The notes beneath the pieces were generated by a model, which was not told where the DNA came from, searched no databases, and saw only the letters and a list, made by a program, of their open reading frames with translations. A stretch of 64,000 bases of DNA from Fen-183 sp963809425 (GTDB lineage: Bacteria; Acidobacteriota; Thermoanaerobaculia; UBA5066). The DNA is taken from the NCBI GenBank assembly GCA_963809425.1, contig CAWEJK010000004.1, positions 1 through 64,000 on the forward strand. Reading direction: 5' to 3'. Position 1 is the stretch's first letter. The number at the start of each line of letters is the position of its first letter. Positions 43,783 through 52,873 of the stretch are shown piece by piece. Made by a program: the position numbers and the translations under genes.

Positions 43783-44931
43783 TCAGGGATCGACGGTCGT
43801 CACGAAGACCGGCTTGCCGTCCTCGACCCGCATCATCACGGCGCTCTTGACCGGGTCGCCCGAGCCCTCCTTGAACGTCATCTTCCCGGTCACGCCTTCG
43901 AACTCGCGGATCTTCGACAGAGCCTCGCGGATCGCCTCGCGATCCAGTCGCGCGGCGCCCGCCAGGGCCTTCGCGAGGAGCTTGAAGGAGTCGTACGTCA
44001 GGGCGGCGACGTCGTCCGGCGTCTGTCCGTACTTCTTCCTGTAGGGCGTGACGAAGTGCGCGACGGCGTCCACGGGCACGTCCGGCGCGTAGTGGTTGCA
44101 GAACGACGCCCCCTCGGCGTCCGCGCCGCTCAGCTTGACCAGCTCCGGGCTGCTCCAGTTGTCGCTGCCGAGAAAGGGCACCTTGATCCCGAGCCTGCGC
44201 GCCTCGCGGAGCTGCAGAGGGACCTCGTTGTAATAGCTCGGCAGGAAAACGAGGTCGGGGCCTGCGGCCCGGATGCGGCCGAACGCGGCGGTGAAATCCT
44301 TGTCGCCTGTCTTGTAAGTCTCGAACGCGACGACCTTGCCTCCCGCCTCCTCGAAATCCTTCCGGAAGAGCTCGGCCTGGCTCTTCGGCGCTTCGGAACC
44401 CGGGTCGTAGAGAACGGCGGCCTTCGCCGCGTGAAGGTATCCGGTCGCGAATCGCGCGAGGACGTGGCCCTCGAAAGCGTCGGTGAAGCAGGAGCGAAAG
44501 ACCCATTTCTTCCCCGCCGTCGTCAGCGGATTCGTGGACCAGGGAGTGATCATGGGGATCTTCCCGGCCTCCGCCTCCTGCGCGGCAGGGATCGCGCCGA
44601 CGCTCGCGTTCGGGCCGACGATCGCGAACACCTTGTCTTCCGACGCGAGGCGCTTCAGAGCCGCGGCGGCCTCCGCGGCGGTCCCTTTGCTGTCTTCCAC
44701 GACGAGCCGGAGCTGATGCGCCTTCCCGGCGATCTTGACGCCGCCGTCCTCGTTGATGTCTGCGACGGCCATCTCGGCCGCGTTCTTGCACGAGGCGCCG
44801 ATCGCCGGAATCTCGCCGCTGAGCTCGGCGATCACCCCGATCGCGAGGTCGGGAAGATCCTTCGTTCCGCAGGCCCAGAAGAGCGCGGCGCCCGCGAGCG
44901 GGAGAAAAAGGAAAGCGGAATGTCTTCTCAT
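43783..44931 (-). CDS. Substrate-binding lipoprotein of branched-chain amino acid ABC type
   Basis: 382 aa. The ATG at 44931 is chosen because GGAGG lies eight bases upstream; it gives a lipoprotein signal with lipobox LFWAC. The mature part is a type I periplasmic-binding fold (LAIGVIAELSGEIPAIGASCKNAAE, AIVGPNASVGAIPAAQ, PMITPWSTNP). No permease or ATPase genes are near, so its transporter lies elsewhere or it works as a sensor. Confidence 0.85.
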   Translation of the reverse strand: MRRHSAFLFLPLAGAALFWACGTKDLPDLAIGVIAELSGEIPAIGASCKNAAEMAVADINEDGGVKIAGKAHQLRLVVEDSKGTAAEAAAALKRLASEDKVFAIVGPNASVGAIPAAQEAEAGKIPMITPWSTNPLTTAGKKWVFRSCFTDAFEGHVLARFATGYLHAAKAAVLYDPGSEAPKSQAELFRKDFEEAGGKVVAFETYKTGDKDFTAAFGRIRAAGPDLVFLPSYYNEVPLQLREARRLGIKVPFLGSDNWSSPELVKLSGADAEGASFCNHYAPDVPVDAVAHFVTPYRKKYGQTPDDVAALTYDSFKLLAKALAGAARLDREAIREALSKIREFEGVTGKMTFKEGSGDPVKSAVMMRVEDGKPVFVTTVDP

Positions 44932-44962
44932 CGGGTGGTCCTCCACGGGAAAGAGCGATACG

Positions 44963-45850
44963 TTAGCCGAGAAGTCGAATCTCGGCTGCCAATTCGATGC
45001 CGAACCTGTCTCTCACGGCCTTCTTCATCTCCTCCATCAAGGACGTGACGTCCGCAGCCGTCGCGCCGCCGACGTTCACGATCACGTTCGCGTGGACGGG
45101 CGAAATCTCGGCGCCCCCGATCCGGCGGCCCTTCAACCCGCATTCCTCGAGCAGCTTCCCCGCGAAGAGGCCCGGAGGGTTCTTGAAGATCGAACCGGCG
45201 TTCGGCTGCTTCGGCAGGGCATTCTTCCGCTTCGCGGTCACCTCCGCCATCCGCGACGCGATCGCGGCGGGTGATTTCGGCGCGAGGCGGAGGCGCGCGC
45301 CGGTCACGACGTCGCCGGTTTCGCAGAGCGCCGTCCACCGGTAACCGTGTGCGATCGCCGACGCGGGTTCCGTGCGCCTCTCCCCGCTCTTCGAGACGAG
45401 ATCGGCCTCCACGAGGACGTCGAACAGCTCCGACCCGTACGACCCGGCGTTGATGCGCACGGCCCCGCCGAGCGAGGACGGAATGCCGGACAGGTTCTCG
45501 AGGCCGGAGAGGCCCGCCCTCTGCGCCAGAGTGGCAAGCGACATGAGCGACACCCCGCCTCCCGCCGCGACCTCGGGCGGCTCGATTCGCGTCGCGAGGA
45601 AATCGCCCGCGAGCGCGAACACGACACCGGGGAATCCCGCGTCGGGAACGAGAAGGTTCGATCCCTTCCCGAGCGCGAGAACGGGCAGCCCGGCGGCACG
45701 GCACGCGCGGAGGAGCGCCGCGAGCGCCTCCGCGTCGTGGGCCTCGACGAAATATCGGGCCGGCCCGCCGATCCGGAGCGTCGTCCGGCCGGCAAGCGGG
45801 ACGTTCTCGCGAACGACCGCGCGCAGGCCGGAAAGGGCGGCCGCGATCAT
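44963..45850 (-). CDS. murB: UDP-N-acetylenolpyruvoylglucosamine reductase
   Basis: 295 aa FAD enzyme making UDP-MurNAc for peptidoglycan. TTLRIGGPARYFVE and LSGIPSSLGGAVRINAGSYG bind FAD; NAGSIFKNPPG carries the catalytic serine. Probably the shorter (type II) form, lacking a large extra loop. The ATG overlaps the upstream pgpA stop (ATGA). The wider murC-ddl-ftsQ cluster is absent. Confidence 0.93.
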   Translation of the reverse strand: MIAAALSGLRAVVRENVPLAGRTTLRIGGPARYFVEAHDAEALAALLRACRAAGLPVLALGKGSNLLVPDAGFPGVVFALAGDFLATRIEPPEVAAGGGVSLMSLATLAQRAGLSGLENLSGIPSSLGGAVRINAGSYGSELFDVLVEADLVSKSGERRTEPASAIAHGYRWTALCETGDVVTGARLRLAPKSPAAIASRMAEVTAKRKNALPKQPNAGSIFKNPPGLFAGKLLEECGLKGRRIGGAEISPVHANVIVNVGGATAADVTSLMEEMKKAVRDRFGIELAAEIRLLG

Positions 45851-46392
45851 CGCCCGAGGAGGAGCACGGCGCCGGCGAGCGCACCCGCGACGGCTCCGGC
45901 GAGGATGTCGTCCATCATCACGCCCCATCCCCCCGGCAGCCGCTCGAGCGCGCCGATCGGGCCGGGCTTCCAGACGTCGAGAGCACGAAAGAGGGCGAAC
46001 GCCCCGATCACGGCGCCGAGCCGGACGAGCGTGGCCCCGGGCGGCACGAGCGCATAGACCGGAAGGAGCGCGATGGACTGACCCGCGACCTCGTCCACGA
46101 CCACTTCCGGCGGATCGCCGATGCCGCGCAGGCGGGCCGTCTCGCCGGCTGCGTGCACGCCGATGAGCGTGACCGCGAGCGCGAAGCCGACGAGACCCGC
46201 GACCCCGCCGATCATCACGATGGCGTGCGCAAATGGGATCGCGGCAAGGCTCCCCCACGTGCCCGGCGCCGCCGGGAGAAGCCCGACCCCGAACCACGTC
46301 GCGACGAGCGTCGTCACGCGCGAGGCCGCAAATACCTCGGGCCAGGAACGAAGAACCCCTTGCGTTTCGGAAATATCGGGCCTACGTTCCAT
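45847..46392 (-). CDS. pgpA: Phosphatidylglycerophosphatase A
   Basis: 181-aa membrane phosphatase removing phosphate from phosphatidylglycerophosphate. Family motifs LLPAAPGTWGSLAA and EVVVDEVAGQ, and DILAGAVAGALAGAV near the end. An N-terminal ~20-residue hydrophilic lead precedes the domain, so a slightly later start is possible. Head-to-head with recA across 244 bases holding a large inverted repeat. Confidence 0.85.
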   Translation of the reverse strand: MERRPDISETQGVLRSWPEVFAASRVTTLVATWFGVGLLPAAPGTWGSLAAIPFAHAIVMIGGVAGLVGFALAVTLIGVHAAGETARLRGIGDPPEVVVDEVAGQSIALLPVYALVPPGATLVRLGAVIGAFALFRALDVWKPGPIGALERLPGGWGVMMDDILAGAVAGALAGAVLLLGR

Positions 46393-46439
46393 TCGTTCCT
46401 TCCGCGGGCCTGGTAATCCTAGGCCGATTCGCTGAAATT

Positions 46440-46536
46440 CGGATTTTCTTAGAAGGGTGAGTAACGCCCGTGCCGAGTGTGTCCGCCCCGGCGCTTCTCG
46501 GGCGCGCCGCGCTCGCTCACCCTTCGAAGAAATCCG
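46440..46536. repeat. Element H: inverted pair of the purine-rich motif in the recA leader region
   Basis: CGGATTTTCTTAGAAGGG (46440-46457) plus TGAG and the inverse CTCACCCTTCGAAGAAATCCG (46516-46536) form arms of 21-22 bases with about one indel and one substitution. The 54-base loop is GC-rich and partly self-complementary. It lies between the divergent pgpA and recA genes, 57 bases upstream of the recA TATAAT box. Confidence 0.75.
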
Positions 46537-46592
46537 AAAAGCGGCGAAACCCTGAGCGAAAACTCATCCGGGGCGGCGCTCTTTTCCGTCCC

Positions 46593-46598
46593 TATAAT
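46593..46598 (+). promoter_or_regulatory. recA -10 element TATAAT
   Basis: A consensus TATAAT with the recA ATG 39 bases downstream and AAGGAG (46626-46631) five bases before the ATG. No convincing -35 or LexA operator was seen. Confidence 0.5.
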
Positions 46599-46636
46599 CC
46601 GCTCTCTCTTTCTCTCTCAATTCTCAAGGAGACCCA

Positions 46637-47758
46637 ATGGTCGAAGTGAACAAGGAAAAGCAGAAAGCACTCGAGCAGGCGCTCCAGCAGATCGACCGGC
46701 AGTTCGGCAAGGGCGCCCTCGTCCGTCTCGGCGACAAGCCGCACGTGGTCATCCAGTCCATCTCGTCGGGCTCCATCGGCGTCGACGCCGCCCTGGGAAT
46801 CGGCGGCATCCCGCGCGGCCGCGTCATCGAGGTCTTCGGACCGGAGTCCTCGGGCAAGACGACCCTCACGCTTCACGTGATCGCCGAGGCGCAGAAGCGC
46901 GGCGGACTCGCGGCCTTCATCGACGCCGAGCACGCGATGGATCCCGACTACGCCCGAAAGCTCGGCGTCGACGTGGACAACCTCATGGTCTCCCAGCCCG
47001 ACTCGGGCGAGCAGGCGCTCGAGATCGCCGAGGCGCTCGTGCGGTCGGCCGCCATCGACGTCGTCGTCATCGACTCCGTCGCCGCGCTCGTTCCGAAGGC
47101 CGAGCTCGAGGGCGAGATGGGCGACGCCGTCGTCGGTCTGCAAGCGCGCCTCATGTCGCAAGCGATGCGCAAGCTCACGGCGGTCGTCTCGAAATCAAAC
47201 ACGACGCTCATCTTCATCAACCAGATCCGCGAGAAGATCGGCGTCATGTTCGGGAACCCCGAGACGACGACGGGCGGCCGCGCCTTGAAGTTCTATTCGT
47301 CCGTGCGCATCGACATCCGGCGCATCAACGCGATCAAGGACGGCGACGTCGTCGTCGGGAGTCGCACGAAAGTCAAGATCGTCAAGAACAAGGTCGCTCC
47401 CCCGTTCCGGATCGCCGAATTCGACATCGGGTACGGCGAGGGGATCTCGAAAACCGGCGAGCTCGTCGACATCGGGATCGAGATGAAGCTCGTCGAAAAG
47501 TCGGGCGCTTGGTTCAGCTACGGCGACCTGCGCATCGGACAGGGGCGCGAGAACGCGAAACAGTTCTTCCGTGACAACCCCGACATCGCCGGCGAGGTCG
47601 AAAGAAAGATCCGGGCGAACCTCGGCCTTCCGACGGGCGACGTGCTCGGAGCCCCCGTCGCCTCTCCGGCGGCCGCGCCTCCCGAGTCGAAAGCGGAATC
47701 CAGGGCACCCGAACCCAAGGCCGCCGCCAGGAGCGCCCCTCCCGAGAAGAAAAAGTAG
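46637..47758 (+). CDS. recA: Recombinase RecA
   Basis: 373 aa. Walker A GPESSGKTT at about residues 69-77, Walker B VVVIDSVAAL, MAW-like MSQAMRKLT, and the KFYSSVRIDIRR core; the C-terminus is long and alanine/proline-rich. Central for homologous recombination and, in organisms with LexA, induction of damage genes such as dnaE2. Own promoter and strong Shine-Dalgarno. Confidence 0.98.
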   Translation: MVEVNKEKQKALEQALQQIDRQFGKGALVRLGDKPHVVIQSISSGSIGVDAALGIGGIPRGRVIEVFGPESSGKTTLTLHVIAEAQKRGGLAAFIDAEHAMDPDYARKLGVDVDNLMVSQPDSGEQALEIAEALVRSAAIDVVVIDSVAALVPKAELEGEMGDAVVGLQARLMSQAMRKLTAVVSKSNTTLIFINQIREKIGVMFGNPETTTGGRALKFYSSVRIDIRRINAIKDGDVVVGSRTKVKIVKNKVAPPFRIAEFDIGYGEGISKTGELVDIGIEMKLVEKSGAWFSYGDLRIGQGRENAKQFFRDNPDIAGEVERKIRANLGLPTGDVLGAPVASPAAAPPESKAESRAPEPKAAARSAPPEKKK

Positions 47759-47763
47759 TTTTT

Positions 47764-47793
47764 GGGGGTCCGTGGCGTAAACCACGGGCCCCC
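47764..47793 (+). terminator. recA terminator-like hairpin
   Basis: GGGGGTCCGTGG (47764-47775) and CCACGGGCCCCC (47782-47793) form a 12-bp stem (one T-G wobble) with loop CGTAAA, six bases after the recA stop. TTTTT precedes rather than follows the stem, so plus-strand termination efficiency is uncertain. Confidence 0.55.
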
Positions 47794-47815
47794 GCCATCG
47801 TCTCAAAGGTGAGCC

Positions 47816-48271
47816 ATGGCCGCCACACGTCTTCCGCGCACCCGGTCCGAGGCCTTCCACTTCTGGATGCTCGCGATCGCCACCACCGCCCTCGTCGAGA
47901 CGGCCCTCGTCGCGCTCGGGGCAGCGTTCCCGTCCGCGGCCCCCCGGGAAGACGGCTTGTCGACCCTCCGGATCCTGGCGATCGCCGCAGCTCTGCCGCT
48001 CCTGCTCCTCGTGCTTGCCCGCGTCGCCGAGAGCAGGTACCAGCGGCGCCCCTCGAAGGCGTTTCAGATCTGGCAATTCAGCTTCTATCTGTCCGGCACG
48101 GCGCTCGTCAGCGCGGGGTTCCTCCGGCATCAGGCGAATCTCGATCCTGCGGCGCCTCTCGTGACCGCGGGCGAGATCCTGCTCGGAGCGGCCGCGTGCC
48201 TCTTCGCCGCCTGGATCGCCAGCGTCATCCTCTGCACGCCGGCCGAAGACGCCCCCCTCCGAATACCCTGA
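47816..48271 (+). CDS. Small hypothetical membrane protein
   Basis: 151 aa with four likely helices (WMLAIATTALVETALVALGAA, LRILAIAAALPLLLLVLARV, SFYLSGTALVSAGFL, LLGAAACLFAAWIASVIL). No family recognised. Located between recA and the large barrel gene. Confidence 0.6.
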   Translation: MAATRLPRTRSEAFHFWMLAIATTALVETALVALGAAFPSAAPREDGLSTLRILAIAAALPLLLLVLARVAESRYQRRPSKAFQIWQFSFYLSGTALVSAGFLRHQANLDPAAPLVTAGEILLGAAACLFAAWIASVILCTPAEDAPLRIP

Positions 48272-48300
48272 ATCCGCAAACAGGCGGCCCGCGTCGCCCG

Positions 48301-48306
48301 TAGAAT
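48301..48306 (+). promoter_or_regulatory. -10 hexamer TAGAAT
   Basis: Ends nine bases before the ATG at 48316 with no ribosome-binding site between; a leaderless start is implied. Confidence 0.35.
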
Positions 48307-48315
48307 CCTCGCGTG

Positions 48316-51300
48316 ATGCGTCGCCGGATCCTCGCGGCCCTGCTCGGGCTCCTCCTGTCGCCGGCGGCGCGCGCTGCGGCTCCCCGCGCGTATGCCGCGC
48401 CCTGGCTCGCAATCGCGCCCGGCGACCAGCGGATCGCCCGCACCGCGGGCCTGCCCGACGCCGCCCTCTCGCCGAACGCGCCGGGGCTCCTCCTGAGGAT
48501 CGACGCGACGTCGTCGGCGGGCGGTCGCGCGGAGTCGCTCGCCGCGGCGCGCGATCTCGCCGGCCACGCGCACGGCGCGGGCTGGCGCTGGGGGCTCGCG
48601 CTCTCGCTGCCCGACGTTGCCGTCCCCGCGGACGTGCGGGCCGCGGAAGCGGCGACGGTGGAAGACCTGTGGCCGGAGCCGGGAAAGATCCTGAAAGAAG
48701 CGAGGAACGCGGATCTCATCGTGATCGAGTTCCCGGACCCGACCCCACCGGGCCTCTTCGAGCCCGGGCGTCCTCGAGAGGGTCGGTTCGACCCGAAACT
48801 GCGCGCGTATCTGCTTCGAAAGGCGTCTGCAGGCGCGCGCGCCGCGGCGCCGCAGGCGCGCCTCGTCTTCGCGGCCGGTCCCCTCGCGCAAGGCGAGCTC
48901 CTGCCGCGCGACGTCCGCGGTCTCCTTTCAGAGGAAAACACGGCGTACGTCGATTTTCTCGGCGTGACCCCTCTTGCGCCGCCGAGGCCCGGCGAGGTCC
49001 GGGTTGCCGTCGACGATGTCGCGTTCGGGAAACCCGCCTTCGTCGATCTCGACTCCTCCGGCGTCCCTTCCCCGGGCGCTCTCCTGGCCGCGGCCGCGCG
49101 GCTCGCGCCGGAGAACGTCCCGTTCGTCGTCGCGTCGCCCGCGTGGCCGCCCGGCGACGACGCCGCGCTCGAGCGCTTCGCCGGCGTCGTCGCCGGAGAC
49201 TTCGGACCCGACGCGCGCGCGGCGTCGGCCGCGGCTCCCGACGGAAGTCCGCGCGACGCGTTCCGCGTCGTGTCGGGCGTCGACCTCGGAGGCGTCGTCC
49301 TCTTGCCCGGCACGCGGGACGGCGCGTCCGCGCCCGCCGGTGCGGTCGTGCTCACGCTCGACGCGACGCCCTACGCCTCGGCCGAGATCCTCGAGCTCGC
49401 GACGGGGGCCTCGAAGAGAATCGAGATCCCGGCCGGCGCGGTCCCCGCGCGCCTCAGTCTCTCGCTCGCGAAGGGTCCGCTCGCCGTGCGTCTCGCGGCG
49501 CGGGAGAAGGCGCCCGCCGAGGCCCCGAAGGCCGCAGTCGGGGTCGCCGCCGCGCGCGGGATCACGGCCGAGGAGATCCTCGCGAAGCACCAGGCATGGC
49601 GGGCGGCCCGCGACGCGCGCTGGAAGACGCTCTCGGGGACGAACGCGCTCTCGATGCGATTCCGCTTCGCGAATCTCGGCAACACGCTCGACCTCACGCT
49701 CGCCGGCCCGTTCTTCTACGAGAAGGGCGCCGGGTTCGACTGGGCGTGGCACGACGCCTACTTCAACGGCGTGCACTGGAAGGGGAAGAAGCTGCCCGAG
49801 CTGCCGCTCCTGCAGCCCGAGAAGGTCTCGGAAATGCCGCTCGCCCTCACGCTGGACGACACGTACCGCTACGTCCTCGCCGGCGACGACGCCGTGAACG
49901 GGATCTCCTGCTGGGTGCTGGACTTCGAGCCGCGCGTCGCCGTGACGGACAAGCCCGTTTACTCCGGACGCGTGTGGATCGCGCGCGACGGGTTCGCGGC
50001 CGTCCGCGTGCGGGCGCGGCAGAGGAACCTCACGGCCGAGATCCAGGCCGTGGACGAGACGTTCGACTTCACGGACGTTCCCGCGCCGGACGGCGGGCAA
50101 CCGCTGCGCCTCCCGACACGAACGACCGGCCAGTGGATCCTCAAGACGTTCTCGCGCACCACCGTGATCGAGCGCGAAAGCGTGCTCACGGACATCCGGC
50201 TGGACGACCCTTCCTTCCAGGCGGACCGCGAGAAGACGTTCGCCTCGAAGGACACGATGGTGCGCGACACCGAGAAGGGGGTGCGTTACCTCGAGAAGAC
50301 GAAGGACGGGGGGCGTCGCGTCACCCAGGACGCGAAACACGGCAGGCTCTTCGGCCTCGGCGGCCTCTTCTACGACGGGTCGTACGATTACCCGCTCCCT
50401 CTCCTCGGCGTCTACTGGATCGACCTCGACGCGAGCAAGCGGCACGACCAGTTTCAGGTCCTCTTCGGCGGCCTCCTCCTCGCGGCGTCGTGGGGCCAGC
50501 CGCGGCTCGGGGGCTCTCCGGTCGACGTCGGCGTCGACGTCTTCGGCATCGCGATCCGGGGCACGGACGCGCTTTACGCCGGGGGCGAGGAGGACAAGAC
50601 GCAGCGCGTGAAGAGCCGGTCCTTCGCGGCCGCGTTCAAGGCCGGTGTCCCGATCGCGCGCCACCTCAAATTCACGGCGACTCTCACCGAGTCGCACCGG
50701 GACTTCGCGGCCGACGACGCCGAGACGGCGCCGGCGTTCGCGGTGCCGTCGAATCACTGGCTCACGCGGCTCGAGGGCCAGCTCGCGTGGGACTGGCGCG
50801 GGTGGGCGCTCACGGGCCGCTGGGCGCGGAACAAGAGGTCGCAGTGGGACCCGTGGGGCTTCGCGGGAAATCCGGACTACGACGCGGGCAAGGACGCGTA
50901 CACGACGTGGGGCGTCGAGCTGCAGAAGGACTTCCACCTGCCGCGCTTCCAGCGCGTGCGCTCGTCGGTCGGGTACGTCGGCTCGAACAACACGGACCGC
51001 TTCTCGAAGTACACGTTCGGCTTCTTCGGCGCAACGTCGCTCATCGGATACCGCTCCGGCGCCCTGCGAGCCGAGGAGGCGATCACGTCGAAGTTCGCCT
51101 ACGGCTACGTGATCGGCAGCGCGTTCCGCCTCGAAGCCATCTACGACGACGCGCGCGTCAAGGACCGGGCCGCGGGCCTCGACTGGGCCTACTTCAGCGG
51201 CGCGGGAATCTCGGGCGAGTTCGCGGGGCCGTGGGCGACGCTCGTGCGCCTCGACGCGGGGACGCCCGTCTCCGGGCGCAATCGCGGGCAGAAGGGCGTC

Positions 51301-51333
51301 GTCCTCTCCCTGAACATCCTCAAGATCTTCTAA
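48316..51333 (+). CDS. Large secreted protein with LolA-like middle domain and outer-membrane barrel-like C-terminus
   Basis: 1005 aa. Signal peptide ends near ARAAA (residues 1-21). Residues about 30-300 look like a TIM-barrel or glycosidase-like region without clear motifs. From about 410 (ITAEEILAKHQAWRAARDARW) a domain resembles lipid-binding outer-membrane lipoprotein-sorting proteins. The last ~400 residues alternate polar and aromatic strands (FLFGL...YDYPLPLLGVYWIDLD) and the protein ends in Phe, as outer-membrane barrels do. Function unknown. It converges with the deiminase-like gene, the stops overlapping. Confidence 0.7.
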   Translation: MRRRILAALLGLLLSPAARAAAPRAYAAPWLAIAPGDQRIARTAGLPDAALSPNAPGLLLRIDATSSAGGRAESLAAARDLAGHAHGAGWRWGLALSLPDVAVPADVRAAEAATVEDLWPEPGKILKEARNADLIVIEFPDPTPPGLFEPGRPREGRFDPKLRAYLLRKASAGARAAAPQARLVFAAGPLAQGELLPRDVRGLLSEENTAYVDFLGVTPLAPPRPGEVRVAVDDVAFGKPAFVDLDSSGVPSPGALLAAAARLAPENVPFVVASPAWPPGDDAALERFAGVVAGDFGPDARAASAAAPDGSPRDAFRVVSGVDLGGVVLLPGTRDGASAPAGAVVLTLDATPYASAEILELATGASKRIEIPAGAVPARLSLSLAKGPLAVRLAAREKAPAEAPKAAVGVAAARGITAEEILAKHQAWRAARDARWKTLSGTNALSMRFRFANLGNTLDLTLAGPFFYEKGAGFDWAWHDAYFNGVHWKGKKLPELPLLQPEKVSEMPLALTLDDTYRYVLAGDDAVNGISCWVLDFEPRVAVTDKPVYSGRVWIARDGFAAVRVRARQRNLTAEIQAVDETFDFTDVPAPDGGQPLRLPTRTTGQWILKTFSRTTVIERESVLTDIRLDDPSFQADREKTFASKDTMVRDTEKGVRYLEKTKDGGRRVTQDAKHGRLFGLGGLFYDGSYDYPLPLLGVYWIDLDASKRHDQFQVLFGGLLLAASWGQPRLGGSPVDVGVDVFGIAIRGTDALYAGGEEDKTQRVKSRSFAAAFKAGVPIARHLKFTATLTESHRDFAADDAETAPAFAVPSNHWLTRLEGQLAWDWRGWALTGRWARNKRSQWDPWGFAGNPDYDAGKDAYTTWGVELQKDFHLPRFQRVRSSVGYVGSNNTDRFSKYTFGFFGATSLIGYRSGALRAEEAITSKFAYGYVIGSAFRLEAIYDDARVKDRAAGLDWAYFSGAGISGEFAGPWATLVRLDAGTPVSGRNRGQKGVVLSLNILKIF

Positions 51334-52814
51334 CGCAGGAGGAGGCAGTGGACTCCGCCCTCGCCGCCCGGGAAGAGCGCGAGGGGCAGGACCGACAGGC
51401 CGTTCGCTTCGTAGAGCGCGCGCTGCTTGTCGAAGAGAGGGTTCGGGCTCGCGGCCGCCTCGTCCACCTCGCGCCACGCGTCCTTCAGGCTCGCGTCGAG
51501 CTGCGCGTACGCGCTCTCGGAAGGCGCCTCCTCCCAGGCGTCGAGGCGGCCCTGCAGCGCGAGGATCGCATCCTGCAGCTGCGTCACCGGGCTCCTGGCT
51601 CCCGGGCCCTCGGGACGATGATCCGGGTACCGCGCGAGAAGCACGACAGGCTTGCCCGTCGTCGCGTCCACGAACTTGCTCACGTTCACCGGCGCGCGGA
51701 CCGGGTGGTCCGCGAACGGGAGGCGCACGACCCGATAGCCGCGCCCCTCCATCTCGCCCGCGACGAGGTCGTATTCCCTCTGGACGTCCCGCCGGAAGGC
51801 CTCGGGAAGAAGCTCGCCCGAGTTCGCGTCCCGGGGCGGCCCCTCGTACGTCGGGACGAACGCGAGAACCTCACGATCGTTCTTCAGGGCCGCGACGACC
51901 ATGTCCGCGTGGAACAGCGCCTCGCTGCCGCGCGACGGGTCGAGAAGCGCGCCCTCGCCCACGATGACGACCTCGACTCCGAAGAACGCCGCGGAGAACG
52001 CCTTGCGGACCTCGGCGATCTCCTCCGGCGTGAGCGCCCGGCCGACGATCGGCTCGCCGCCGCGCCGCTCGAGGTAGCGCATCGCGCGATGGCGCCCCAC
52101 GAGAAGCCCGATGGAGCCGTCCGGAAGCCAGCTGAGCGCGAGGTCGCCCCCTTCGGTGTTGATGTCGCCGACGCGCAGACCCGCGAGGCGGCGGATGGAA
52201 AACTCCCCGGGGAACGCCTTCGCGATCCGTTCGACCGGCTCGGCGTAGTCGGGATCCGTGTCCTCCCCGACGCCGAGGACGAGGCGGCCCGCGCCGTCAT
52301 GGCCGAGGACCTCGGCCATGTCCTGCGGATAGGGGAGCGGCCTCGAGACGCGGAAGAACCTCGTTCGCGCCCGGATCGTGTCCTCCGTCCAGCCGAGGCG
52401 CGAGGCGAGATAGGCCCGGAAATCTCCCTCCTCCTCGCCGGACGCCTCCGGGACCGTGGCCGGGTCGGGAACCGCGACGTAGAACGTCGCGTACGACGGC
52501 ACCGCGGTCATGCACTGGCCGTGGAACAGCTCGAAGTCGAGACCGTAGAGCCGGCGCCGGAGCGCGATGAGCCACGGGTCGGTGGTCCCGCGAAGCGGGT
52601 TTTTCCCGCTCGCCCCGTGCGGGCGCAGTCCGATGACGACTCGCGAGAACGGGCGTTCGGACTCGGGCTGGAGGACGAGGTCCTGGCCGGCCACGGGCCG
52701 CGGCCGGATCCGGAAGGGCGGCGCCGCCCCCTTTCGGGCGAGGAAACCGGCGAGCGCGGTGACGCCCGCGAGGGCGGCGACCGCCCCGAGGGCCGCAACG
52801 CGACGTCCGTTCAT
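51330..52814 (-). CDS. Membrane-anchored guanidino-modifying-enzyme-like protein
   Basis: 494 aa. One N-terminal anchor (VAALGAVAALAGVTALAGFLA) puts the body outside the cytoplasm. Three spaced motifs match the catalytic residues of the agmatine deiminase/peptidylarginine deiminase superfamily: EGGDL (221-225), FHADM with His302/Asp304, and the terminal GGEGGVHC with Cys490. Overall similarity could not be tested and the rest is not recognised. If correct, the protein acts on guanidino or peptidyl-arginine substrates in the periplasm. Confidence 0.55.
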   Translation of the reverse strand: MNGRRVAALGAVAALAGVTALAGFLARKGAAPPFRIRPRPVAGQDLVLQPESERPFSRVVIGLRPHGASGKNPLRGTTDPWLIALRRRLYGLDFELFHGQCMTAVPSYATFYVAVPDPATVPEASGEEEGDFRAYLASRLGWTEDTIRARTRFFRVSRPLPYPQDMAEVLGHDGAGRLVLGVGEDTDPDYAEPVERIAKAFPGEFSIRRLAGLRVGDINTEGGDLALSWLPDGSIGLLVGRHRAMRYLERRGGEPIVGRALTPEEIAEVRKAFSAAFFGVEVVIVGEGALLDPSRGSEALFHADMVVAALKNDREVLAFVPTYEGPPRDANSGELLPEAFRRDVQREYDLVAGEMEGRGYRVVRLPFADHPVRAPVNVSKFVDATTGKPVVLLARYPDHRPEGPGARSPVTQLQDAILALQGRLDAWEEAPSESAYAQLDASLKDAWREVDEAAASPNPLFDKQRALYEANGLSVLPLALFPGGEGGVHCLLLR

Positions 52815-52858
52815 CCTGTGACCCCCGTACGCGAGACGGCAGTTTACGTCCCGGCCCG

Positions 52859-52864
52859 TACAAT
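52859..52864 (+). promoter_or_regulatory. -10 hexamer TACAAT
   Basis: Ends nine bases before the ATG at 52874; no Shine-Dalgarno between. Same geometry as at dnaE2 and 48301. Likely promoter for the 52874 gene and purH. Confidence 0.4.
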
Positions 52865-52873
52865 CCGCCCGCC

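Noticed and set aside
41597..44791. A single ~1060-codon frame covering SBP, ManC and MoxR
   Set aside because: It is an artefact of missing stops in high-GC sequence; the true genes have their own starts and motifs, and ManC ends in another frame.
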